Below, one piece after another: positions 1 through 7,156 of a stretch of DNA of 42,033 nt (positions are counted from its first letter, which is position 1; the number at the start of each line of letters is the position of its first letter). Under the pieces are notes generated by a model. The model was not told the origin of the DNA. It worked only from the letters and a program-made list of their open reading frames with translations, and ran no database searches. The position numbers and the translations under genes were made by a program. The DNA is from Candidatus Zhuqueibacterota bacterium (lineage in GTDB: Bacteria; Zhuqueibacterota; Zhuqueibacteria; Residuimicrobiales; Oceaniaggregativiventaceae): contig WJME01000185.1 in NCBI GenBank assembly GCA_014728115.1, positions 1-42,033 on the forward strand, written 5' to 3'.

Positions 1-1
1 A

Positions 2-1324
2 AGCCATGTGGTTCAGGAAGCAGAGGGTGAAGGTGGAACGGTAATTGAAAAACGGCCCGAGTCCAAGCAAGCAGCCATCTATCGAACCCTGGCGAAAAAC
101 ATAAGAGACAACAGCCATCTGGTTGTTCCCACACCGGTTGAACTGGAAGAAGTGATGGAGTTGACCAAAAAATATCAACTTGAAACTTGCAAAAGAAAGA
201 TCATACCTGCCGCAAAAGTCGAGCAGGCAACCGTACGCCACGACAGGAGGGATGCTGATCGCGCGGCAAAAAACCGATTCAACAGTGCTGCTTACGGCAG
301 TGGAGGGACCGGAGATGCTGACTCTTTTTCCCCTGTCACTATGACGGACCAAAATTCTTCAGTGACCGAAGATTGGATGGATAGCAATGCCCAGCCGGGA
401 ACCGATGCAATGGACGACAAAAAAAGACCCGCTCCTCCTGCGGAAATCTACCCATCATATGTAAACCGTGACTGGGCTGCCTCTGGTCGAAAGAAAAGAA
501 ACCTGCGCAAGATTGCCATTTACGGCAAGGGAGGCATCGGAAAATCCACCACCTCGTCGAATGTGAGTGCAGCTCTATCCAGAATGGGAGAAACTGTTCT
601 GCAGGTAGGTTGTGATCCCAAGCGAGATTCTATTGCAACATTATGCGGTAAGTTGATGCCCACTATTCTGGATACACTGAGAGATAATAATGGTGAAATG
701 ACACCGGACTTGATGGAAAGTATCGTCCATGCAGGATACAACGGCATATACGGTATCGAGAGCGGAGGCCCCAAACCCGGTGTCGGGTGTGCAGGTGGTG
801 GCGTGATGGAATCTTTAAAGTTGTTGGAGCAGTTTGATATATTGAAAAACTATAATATAACCTTTACCATTTTTGATGTTCTCGGAGATGTGGTCTGTGG
901 TGGTTTTGCCCAGCCGATGAGAGCCGGATACGCCAAAGAGGTCTATATTGTCGCATGTGGTGAGATCCTGACATTGCTTCAGATCAATAATATTGCCAAG
1001 AGCATCAAAAAATTGCATGACCGGGGTATGGAATGTGGCTGTGCAGGAATCATTAATAACATGCGAGGCATCAAAAATGAAGAAAAAATTGTTAACGAGA
1101 TAGCCGAAAAAATGGGGTTACCGGTCATTATGCATATTCCCCGCTCACAGACTGTTCAGGATGCAGAATTTTATGCTCAAACAGTCGTACAAGCATATCC
1201 GGAATCGGAACAGGCTCAAAAGTATCGCAAATTAGCAGAAAATATTTTAAATAATCAGGATGCGTTTGTACCCAATCCGATTTCATTAGAAGAGATAAAA
1301 CCAATCGTGCAAAAGTATGCCTGA
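2..1324 (+). CDS. Tandem NifH-like protein, 3' part (5' end outside window)
   Basis: The frame is open to the left edge. A GTG at position 8 could be read as a start, but the codons before it (Ser-His) and the first ~55 residues match the C-terminal tail of a NifH/BchL-family ATPase (IPRS-xxVQ-AE...YR-LA-NI...PTP-LEE), so the true start lies upstream. A linker follows (about residues 60-160, counted from the GTG), polar, low-complexity and probably disordered. A second, complete NifH-like domain comes next: P-loop YGKGGIGKS (172-180), switch region GCDPKRDS, Cys261 in GVGCAGGG, and Cys297 in DVLGDVVCGG. The two cysteines are the usual ligands of the bridging 4Fe-4S cluster. The residue at the ADP-ribosylated arginine of classical NifH (CAGRG) is Gly264. 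Family members are ATP-driven electron donors to nitrogenase or nitrogenase-like reductases. The partner is not in the window, so which reductase it serves is unknown. Confidence 0.9.
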   Translation, partial: SHVVQEAEGEGGTVIEKRPESKQAAIYRTLAKNIRDNSHLVVPTPVELEEVMELTKKYQLETCKRKIIPAAKVEQATVRHDRRDADRAAKNRFNSAAYGSGGTGDADSFSPVTMTDQNSSVTEDWMDSNAQPGTDAMDDKKRPAPPAEIYPSYVNRDWAASGRKKRNLRKIAIYGKGGIGKSTTSSNVSAALSRMGETVLQVGCDPKRDSIATLCGKLMPTILDTLRDNNGEMTPDLMESIVHAGYNGIYGIESGGPKPGVGCAGGGVMESLKLLEQFDILKNYNITFTIFDVLGDVVCGGFAQPMRAGYAKEVYIVACGEILTLLQINNIAKSIKKLHDRGMECGCAGIINNMRGIKNEEKIVNEIAEKMGLPVIMHIPRSQTVQDAEFYAQTVVQAYPESEQAQKYRKLAENILNNQDAFVPNPISLEEIKPIVQKYA

Positions 1325-1677
1325 TAATGGAAATATTAAAAAACTCGCAATTTGCGGTTAACATCAGACGCAACAAAAAGAACGTCCGTATAAAAATTGG
1401 AGACACTAGAAAGAAAGAGGCAGTTTTATTCAAATCAGATCTGACCAGCCGGCCCGCCCATATAGCGGGCCATAATAAACGGTTTGTCAGCTTTTGGTTT
1501 CACTTTACCCCCTTTCATTATGGAAAAAAGGATGCATCACATGTGTTATTCGCCTGTGGATACGGGTAATTTACTCTGATGATATGAAGAAATCTGAAAA
1601 TAGTTTAAAAGTGTCAAGTCTCCTGCGGGTCGTCATGATTCTGCCATGCGGTTTACGTGTCGTCTGCACGAATCCGG
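1325..1677. other. Intergenic region after the NifH-like gene
   Basis: This is about 350 bases between the NifH-like stop and the convergent hydrolase stop. Short open frames exist, but their translations show no recognisable domain, and none has a convincing ribosome binding site. The only structure seen is the GC-rich hairpin at 1451-1471. Confidence 0.5.
1451..1471 (+). terminator. GC-rich hairpin, possible terminator
   Basis: A perfect 7-bp inverted repeat (ggcccgc / gcgggcc) with a 7-nt loop lies about 130 bases after the NifH-like stop. It is followed by an A/T-rich stretch but not by a run of T. It could end the NifH-like transcript or the convergent hydrolase transcript. Confidence 0.35.
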
Positions 1678-2610
1678 TTATGTGATGTTCTCTTGATTCA
1701 ATTGGCTTTGGGCAAATTCACATATCTCGCCCATGGCCTGTTTTGCTTCCAGAAACAACGGGGACAACAGGGGAAACGCATGAACCATCCCAGGCCACTC
1801 GCTCAACGTGACTTCTACGCCGTGTTCTTTGGCTTTTTGCGCCACATGTATACAATCATCATAATGAATTTCATGGGTTCCTACACAGATGTGAAGTGGC
1901 GGGAGTCCGGTAAAATCCCCCATCTGAGGCGACAAGAGCGGCAGAAAGGGATCATTGTTGCCAATATACAGCCGGGTCCATACATCCCAGGATCCTTGCG
2001 GAGCGATATCCTTTCGGGCATTATAGGTAAAAGAGTCTGCCCGGCATCTCAGGTCTGTCACGGGTGAAATCGAAAAGGCAGCTTTGGGCAAACCGATATT
2101 CAACTCTTTCAAGGCCAACAGTAAAGAAAGGGTCAGGGTTCCACCGGCTGATTCGCCGCCGATGACAATATCCTGCGAGGAATACCCTTGTTCCAGCACC
2201 CACTTGTAGGCGGTGACGCAATCCTCGACCGCCGCAGGGAATGGATGTTCCGGCGCCAGTCTATAATCGAAAACCAGGGATTTCAGCCGGCTTTGCAGAG
2301 CAAACTTGGCCACATGCATCCGGTGCGTCTGACAGGATCCGGAAATGAATCCCCCGCCATGGATGTACAGCAGCATCTTGCCTTTAAGGGGATCCGGCGG
2401 AATGATCCATTCTGCGTAAAGTGAATGGATATCCTCTTTTTGGGTCGTGACCTGCTTTGGCATTTTCATCTTGGCGGTGGCGTTATCCACCTCTTTGCGG
2501 AATTCACTCACGGAAAAATGTTCATCGACCACCTGAGGTTTCAATCTGAATTTGAACAGGTGTCTGTTTTTGATCAACCCGATGATGATTCTGCTTTGAA
2601 GGCTTGGCAT
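1678..2610 (-). CDS. Alpha/beta hydrolase, HSL-type esterase/lipase
   Basis: A 310-residue protein of the hormone-sensitive-lipase group of carboxylesterases. The oxyanion-hole motif HGGGF is at residues 84-88 and the nucleophile motif GGESAGG at 151-157 (Ser154). The acid sits in GTHEIHYDD (Glu247 or Asp251), and the histidine is His278 in the MVHAF motif. No signal peptide is evident, so it probably acts in the cytoplasm on short acyl esters. The start is supported by AAGGAG eight bases before the ATG. It is divergent from the toxin-antitoxin pair on its right, and its substrate cannot be read from sequence. Confidence 0.93.
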   Translation of the reverse strand: MPSLQSRIIIGLIKNRHLFKFRLKPQVVDEHFSVSEFRKEVDNATAKMKMPKQVTTQKEDIHSLYAEWIIPPDPLKGKMLLYIHGGGFISGSCQTHRMHVAKFALQSRLKSLVFDYRLAPEHPFPAAVEDCVTAYKWVLEQGYSSQDIVIGGESAGGTLTLSLLLALKELNIGLPKAAFSISPVTDLRCRADSFTYNARKDIAPQGSWDVWTRLYIGNNDPFLPLLSPQMGDFTGLPPLHICVGTHEIHYDDCIHVAQKAKEHGVEVTLSEWPGMVHAFPLLSPLFLEAKQAMGEICEFAQSQLNQENIT

Positions 2611-2626
2611 AGAGCTCCTTTTATGC

Positions 2627-2687
2627 TTGTTTTTCTTTTTCTATTACACTATATTAGTGTACACATAAACAGTACAAGTGGAGGTGG
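2627..2687 (+). promoter_or_regulatory. Promoter, operator and RBS of the toxin-antitoxin pair
   Basis: TTGTTT (2627-2632), a 17-base spacer and TATATT (2650-2655) fit a sigma-70-type promoter. The -10 element is embedded in an inverted repeat, tacact / agtgta (2645-2650 and 2656-2661). A second shorter dyad (tgtac / gtaca) follows, then the GGAGGTGG ribosome binding site. An operator over the -10 box fits the autorepression usual for VapB-type antitoxins. Confidence 0.55.
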
Positions 2688-2690
2688 TTC

Positions 2691-2912
2691 ATGTTAAAAA
2701 ATATCACTCTAAGTGCCGAAGAAGAACTCATCAACAAGGCCCGGCAAAAGGCCCAAAAAGAAAGGACAACGTTGAATGAGACATTTCGCCGTTGGCTTTT
2801 ACAATACGTGAATGCGGGAATGAACAGTTCTGAATATGAATCCTTGATGAAATCATTGAATTATGCACAGCCTGGCAAAGCATTCTCAAGGGATGAACTC
2901 AATGAAAGATAA
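2691..2912 (+). CDS. VapB-like antitoxin (ribbon-helix-helix)
   Basis: A 73-residue protein whose first ~45 residues (beta strand MLKNITLS, then two helices ending RRWLLQYV) look like the ribbon-helix-helix DNA-binding fold of VapB-type antitoxins. The C-terminal tail would be the toxin-binding segment. The start is fixed by GGAGGTGG four bases upstream. The stop overlaps the start of the following PIN toxin, the usual coupling in these operons. It is expected to bind the dyad over its own promoter. Confidence 0.82.
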   Translation: MLKNITLSAEEELINKARQKAQKERTTLNETFRRWLLQYVNAGMNSSEYESLMKSLNYAQPGKAFSRDELNER

Positions 2913-3336
2913 ATTTTTTCTCGACACCAATATCCTGATATACTCGTTCGATGATGCCAGCCCGGGAAAGCAAGAAATAGCCAATCACCTCATTAAAACA
3001 GCACTGTTGGAAAGTAAAGGATGTATCAGTTATCAGGTTATACAGGAATTTTTAAACGTTGCGACAAAAAAATTCACACCTCCACTTACTGTCGTTGATT
3101 GCCAGCGTTACCTGGACTCTGTGCTGCAGCCACTCTGTCAAATATTTACGAGTATCGCTCTCTATCATAAAGCACTGGATTTAATGGCAAGATGGCAATA
3201 CTCTTTTTATGACTCTTTGATCCTCGCTGCTGCATTGCAGGCTGATTGCAAAATTCTCTATTCAGAGGATCTAAAGCATGAACAGTCGATCAATTCTCTC
3301 ACGATCATAAATCCATTCCAAAGTATCGCATGCTGA
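2902..3336 (+). CDS. PIN-domain toxin, VapC-like ribonuclease
   Basis: A 144-residue PIN domain. The N-terminal metal-binding motif FLDTNILIYSFDD carries the first acidic residue. The later acidic positions are in the QEFLN segment, in YDSLILAAA, and in the C-terminal SEDL motif, giving the expected four-acid active site. VapC toxins are Mg-dependent endoribonucleases that cut tRNA or rRNA. The start chosen is ATG 2902, with AAGGGA 8 bases upstream and an 11-base overlap with the antitoxin; ATG 2893 is an alternative that adds three residues. Target RNA unknown. Confidence 0.88.
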   Translation: MKDKFFLDTNILIYSFDDASPGKQEIANHLIKTALLESKGCISYQVIQEFLNVATKKFTPPLTVVDCQRYLDSVLQPLCQIFTSIALYHKALDLMARWQYSFYDSLILAAALQADCKILYSEDLKHEQSINSLTIINPFQSIAC

Positions 3337-3433
3337 CAACTTTAAACTTTTATACTTTTTGCCGCCGAGCAAATTGATTCAACACAGCCGTTTGATCGCT
3401 ATTCGTTTATCAAACAAGAACCCCCTAAAGGGC

Positions 3434-3488
3434 TGGTCATAAGAGTGCTATAATATCGATAAAAATCTGTATTTTGCAAGGAAAATTT
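3434..3488 (-). repeat. Dispersed promoter-like repeat, copy A
   Basis: This copy shares 19 identical bases (tataatatcgataaaaatc, 3449-3467) plus flanking tggtca and aaggaa blocks with copy B near 16.2 kb. It more loosely matches copy C at the right edge. Read on the minus strand it contains TTGCAA, 18 bases, TATTAT, which is promoter-like. Nothing recognisable lies downstream of it on the minus strand except the 3' end of the toxin gene. Confidence 0.6.
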
Positions 3489-3490
3489 CT

Positions 3491-3668
3491 GGTTACCCGG
3501 TCCGGTCACACCAGCCCGGATGCATTCCCGGCTAACTGACCGGGACGAGATCAATTTTGCTTGCTTTTCAGGTCTGTCCTGGTTATGTTTCGAGCAGGTC
3601 AGCAACGCAAGGACCACCGAATAAGGCCCGGGGCTCCGGGTTAGGGGGACAGCCGGGTATCTGGCTCT
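3491..3668. other. GC-rich, hairpin-rich element; candidate structured RNA
   Basis: Several inverted repeats are packed together. An outer 7-bp stem (3496-3502 with 3538-3544) encloses an imperfect stem (3513-3519 with 3527-3533). Further on there is a 5-bp stem with a 4-base loop (3627-3640) and a 4-bp stem (3651-3654 with 3663-3666). The composition is clearly more GC-rich than the flanks. It ends about 75 bases before the Dabb gene, where a leader RNA could sit. It does not match a riboswitch class I can name with confidence; a repeat unit is the alternative. Confidence 0.35.
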
Positions 3669-3743
3669 ACGATTAAACATAATGTTCGGTCGCTCTGAGC
3701 CTCTGCAAATTCGTCTTTTCTGTCAAAAGCAAGGACACACCCT

Positions 3744-4163
3744 ATGAAAAATCGCAGATCTTTTTTCAAAAAATCTCTGGCCGGACTGGCAGCCGCAGGT
3801 CTGTTTCCCATGGCAAAAAATGCCTCGGCCGGCGAAAAAAAACTCAAAGGCGTGCTGGTTCACCATGTCTATTTTTGGCTCAAGGAACCGGAGAACAAGG
3901 CGCACCGGCAACAATTTGAAAATGCCATCGAGAAACTTTTAAAGGTGGAAACCATCAAGCTCAGCCACTTTGGGGTTCCTGCAGCCACAGAGAAACGTTC
4001 GGTGGTCGATTATTCCTACACCTATTCCTATATGGTGATATTCGACAGTATCAAAGATCAAGATATCTACCAGGATCATCCTGTCCACCATGAATTTGTA
4101 GAAAAAAATTCCCACCTGTGGGAAAAGGTTCTTGTGTATGATTCGGTTGATGAGATAGCGTGA
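3744..4163 (+). CDS. Tat-exported Dabb (stress-responsive A/B barrel) protein
   Basis: A 139-residue protein. The N-terminus is a twin-arginine signal (NRRSFFKK followed by a hydrophobic Leu/Ala stretch, probably cleaved after Ala-Ser-Ala near residue 29). The rest resembles the Dabb fold, a small dimeric alpha/beta barrel: the VHHVYFWLK strand, a helix ending in KLLK, the SYTYSYMVIFDS strand and a DHPVHHEFVEK helix. Dabb proteins include olivetolic acid cyclase-like enzymes and many of unknown function. AAGGA precedes the ATG by 8 bases. The cellulase gene starts 71 bases downstream, so the two may be cotranscribed. No ligand can be assigned. Confidence 0.82.
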   Translation: MKNRRSFFKKSLAGLAAAGLFPMAKNASAGEKKLKGVLVHHVYFWLKEPENKAHRQQFENAIEKLLKVETIKLSHFGVPAATEKRSVVDYSYTYSYMVIFDSIKDQDIYQDHPVHHEFVEKNSHLWEKVLVYDSVDEIA

Positions 4164-4234
4164 CAAAGAGTATACCGACCCTCTGCGGGATATTGGGAAT
4201 GGCACATCTGAACATGACCTGATAAGGACATCTC

Positions 4235-6754
4235 ATGAAACGATCGATCATTTTCCTGCTTTGCAACACTACATTATTTGCTGCAGCACCCGGAACCACC
4301 CTATCTCATATTCATGTGGATCAGTTTGGCTATCCACCGGATGCGGCCAAAGTCGCGGTGATCGCAAATCCGATGAATGGTTATAACAACAGTGAGAGCT
4401 ATTTTCCCGGTTCCACCCTGCAGGTGCACCGCACCAGCGATGATGTGCAGGTTTATTCAGGACCGATCACCAGCTGGAATGGCGGCAGTACGCATGGTCA
4501 ATCCGGTGATCAGGCGTGGTGGTTCGATTTTTCGGCTCTGACTATACCGGGCGAGTATTACATTTACGATCCCGATCATGACGCATCCTCGTTTACATTT
4601 GAAATCGCTCAGGATGTCTATCTGCCGGTGCTGAAACAGGCTGTGCGGTCCTTTTTCTACCAGCGCTGTGGTCATGCCAAATCCGTTCCTTATGCCCATT
4701 CTGATTGGGCAGATGTGGCATGTCATCTTGGACCTCAACAGGATCTCGACTGTCGTCTGGTGAGCAATACCGATCCGTCCACATCACAGGATTTGTCCGG
4801 TGGCTGGCATGATGCCGGGGATTTTAACAAATATGTCAATTATGCGGACGGCACCTTGCACTATTTGCTTTTGGCCTATGAAGAAAATCCGGCCATTTGG
4901 GGTGATGATTACGATCTTCCCGAATCGGGTAATGGTGTGCCCGACATTCTCGATGAGATGAAATGGGAACTGGAATGGCTATTAAAGATGCAGCAACCCG
5001 ACGGCTCGTCTTTGTTCAAAGTCTCGGTAACGGGGTACGAACGCGATGCGCCGCCGAGTCTTGACACCGCTTTTCGTCGCTATGCTCCGGCAACAGCTTC
5101 GGCCACCATTTCTGCCTGTGGTGCATTTGCTCATGCAGCTATTGTCTACCAGGCAAGCTCTGATGCAGCGATGCAAGCATTTGGTGCCACCCTGGAAACC
5201 GCAGCAATAGCGGCATGGGACTGGCTGGAAGCCAATCCCGATCAAATCCCGTCAGACTATAACAGCGCCGGCTTTAGTCTGACCGCTTCAGAAGATAGTC
5301 ATGATCAACAGTTTGCCAACCGGGTCAGTGCAGCTGCCTATTTGTTTGTTTTGACCGGTGATACAGAATACCGCACGTTTTTTGACACCCATTACCAGAA
5401 TGTCCACCTGATGCAGTGGACCTATGCCTATCCGTTTGAGGACGAATATCAAAATGCGTTGTTATATTACAGCAATGCGCCCGGTGCAACCGCTTCTGTG
5501 GTCACAGCCATCGAAAATGCCTATTCCTCTTCATTACAAACTCATTTAGGCAATGTGACCAATGGCATTGATGCCTATCGGGCCTATCTCTCGGATGGCA
5601 ATTATACCTGGGGCAGCAATAAAACCAAGATGGGCAAGGGCTCGATGTTTGCCAACATGAATGTATATGGATTGAATGCGGCCAACTCGGCAGCCTATCG
5701 TAACGCCGCAGCCGGATACATTCACTATATCCATGGTGTCAATCCCAATGCGATTGTCTATCTATCCAATATGAACGGGTTTGCTGCCGAATATTCGGTA
5801 AACGAGTTTTATCATGGTTGGTTCTGGGATGGCACGGATTGGGACAATGTCCAAACGTCATTATACGGACCCGCTCCCGGATTTATGCCCGGAGGACCCA
5901 ATCCCGGTTATGCTCCCTCCAGTGGCTATATCTCTCCCCCACAGGATCAACCGATTCAGAAATCCTGGAAAGTATGGAACACCGGGTGGCCCGAAGATTC
6001 ATGGGAGGTCACTGAAAACCATATCCCCATGCAAGCGAGTTACATCCAATTATTATCCAAATTTGTAGAGCTGCCCCCTGCCCCGTCACCATCGATCGTT
6101 TCTCTCAAGGTCATGTTGCAAGGCCCGTTCCAGGCAGGAGCCATGTCTGCCTATCTCGCCGACCATGATTTGATACCGTTGAGTCAGCCTTATCATAGCG
6201 ATCCCTGGAATTACAACGGCTCTGAAGCGGTCCCGTCGATACCGGCCGGAATCACGGATTGGATATTGGTAGAACTGTGGAGTACGACAGACCGTTCCTC
6301 CTGCGTCAGTCAACAGGCAGCCTTTTTGCAAACAGACGGCGATATAGTGGATCTCGACGGAACCACACCCATAGATTTCACTGTGCCCGAGGACGAGTAT
6401 TATATTGCCGTACATCATCGCAATCATGGGTCGGTTACAAGCGCCTCACCCGTATCCCTTGCGGGGTCTCCGGCATCCTATGATTTCAGTACTGCACAAA
6501 CACAGAGTTATGGGTCTGTCGGCATGACCGAACTTTCCGGCGGATTTTGGGGCCTGTGGGCAGGAGATATGGATCAGGATCACGAGATCACCACAGCCGA
6601 TTATGTTGCCTGGTATAACAGCAACCATTATGCAGAAACCGGGTATCTGGACGGTGATTTGAATTTCGATGGTGCTGTTGATCTCGCCGATTATGAACTA
6701 TGGAGGCAGAATGCCGGGGTTGGTGCGAATTCTTTTGAATCATCGAACGATTGA
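4235..6754 (+). CDS. GH9 cellulase with C-terminal dockerin-like pair
   Basis: A secreted 839-residue endoglucanase-type enzyme. The order is: Sec signal peptide (about 1-18), an N-terminal Ig-like cellulase domain (about 22-128, HVDQFGY motif), a GH9 (alpha/alpha)6 barrel (about 130-615), a beta-sandwich-like region (about 625-765), and two Ca-binding dockerin-like repeats (GDMDQDHEITTADY and GDLNFDGAVDLADY, about 772-825). The GH9 base/water-activating Asp pair is Asp193/Asp196 in GGWHDAGD, and the acid is Glu594 in the TENHIPMQASY segment. It hydrolyses beta-1,4-glucans outside the cell. It has no type IX sorting domain, unlike the other GH9 protein in the window. AAGGA precedes the start. 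Confidence 0.93.
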   Translation: MKRSIIFLLCNTTLFAAAPGTTLSHIHVDQFGYPPDAAKVAVIANPMNGYNNSESYFPGSTLQVHRTSDDVQVYSGPITSWNGGSTHGQSGDQAWWFDFSALTIPGEYYIYDPDHDASSFTFEIAQDVYLPVLKQAVRSFFYQRCGHAKSVPYAHSDWADVACHLGPQQDLDCRLVSNTDPSTSQDLSGGWHDAGDFNKYVNYADGTLHYLLLAYEENPAIWGDDYDLPESGNGVPDILDEMKWELEWLLKMQQPDGSSLFKVSVTGYERDAPPSLDTAFRRYAPATASATISACGAFAHAAIVYQASSDAAMQAFGATLETAAIAAWDWLEANPDQIPSDYNSAGFSLTASEDSHDQQFANRVSAAAYLFVLTGDTEYRTFFDTHYQNVHLMQWTYAYPFEDEYQNALLYYSNAPGATASVVTAIENAYSSSLQTHLGNVTNGIDAYRAYLSDGNYTWGSNKTKMGKGSMFANMNVYGLNAANSAAYRNAAAGYIHYIHGVNPNAIVYLSNMNGFAAEYSVNEFYHGWFWDGTDWDNVQTSLYGPAPGFMPGGPNPGYAPSSGYISPPQDQPIQKSWKVWNTGWPEDSWEVTENHIPMQASYIQLLSKFVELPPAPSPSIVSLKVMLQGPFQAGAMSAYLADHDLIPLSQPYHSDPWNYNGSEAVPSIPAGITDWILVELWSTTDRSSCVSQQAAFLQTDGDIVDLDGTTPIDFTVPEDEYYIAVHHRNHGSVTSASPVSLAGSPASYDFSTAQTQSYGSVGMTELSGGFWGLWAGDMDQDHEITTADYVAWYNSNHYAETGYLDGDLNFDGAVDLADYELWRQNAGVGANSFESSND

Positions 6755-7156
6755 TGACCCTGTCTGTCAGGTCCCGATCCGGCTGTTTTTTTAACACTGA
6801 GCAAAAAAAGGATCGTTTGAAAAGCGCATCTTGATTTTTACCTGCGCAATGTGTATATTGAACTAACAGTCAACAAAAGCGTGTACGGGTTACCATCTTT
6901 TTTCCTTTTATTATCTCGTGACATTTTTAACATCGCTCTATTTAAAACATGTCAAATGCATCACCAGACTCGGCAATAAATTTACACACAAAAATTCAAG
7001 ATAATCCTGACACCCACCAGGATCGTTCCCATCATTTTGTCGATTCTATTTTATGACAAAAAGGTAAGAAAAAAGGGGGTGTCCGGTATATAACATGCCC
7101 AACGCATATACCTGATCACCAGACCATAATAAAAATCCAGCAGGGGAGCAAACGTC
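6755..7156. other. Intergenic region before the acyl-conjugate operon
   Basis: About 400 AT-rich bases hold no credible gene. They should contain the cellulase terminator and the promoter of the three-gene operon. A T-rich run follows the cellulase stop by about 30 bases, without a convincing stem. Two dyads lie in the last 160 bases and are listed separately. Confidence 0.5.
7004..7061. promoter_or_regulatory. Two dyads upstream of the three-gene operon
   Basis: The first is a 20-base dyad (atcctg / caggat, 7004-7009 with 7018-7023). The second has 7-bp arms (ttttgtc / gacaaaa, 7035-7041 with 7055-7061). Both lie 95-155 bases before the operon's first ATG, where regulator operators are expected. 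The first has the length and outward CTG...CAG shape of a lux-box, but the CT-to-AG spacing is 10 rather than the usual 12, so that reading is speculative. Confidence 0.3.

Larger units (their letters stand above)
3337..3743. other. Intergenic region with a repeat and GC-rich hairpins
   Basis: About 400 bases lie between the toxin stop and the Dabb gene. The left part is AT-rich and holds repeat copy A; the right part (from about 3491) is GC-rich with several hairpins, described separately. No convincing coding frame was seen. Confidence 0.5.

Noticed and set aside
1327..1569. Open frame of about 80 codons after the NifH-like gene
   Set aside because: Its translation shows no domain-like pattern, has no ribosome binding site and runs through a GC-rich hairpin.
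3590..3670. Possible c-di-GMP (GEMM-I) riboswitch, because of acgcaagg and agccgggt segments
   Set aside because: The GNRA loop, receptor and P1 pairing could not be traced in the right order; too weak to call.
3399..3680. Minus-strand frame of 93 codons upstream of the Dabb gene
   Set aside because: It reads through repeat copy A and the hairpin element; a similar frame near 16.0-16.3 kb is explained by the shared repeat.
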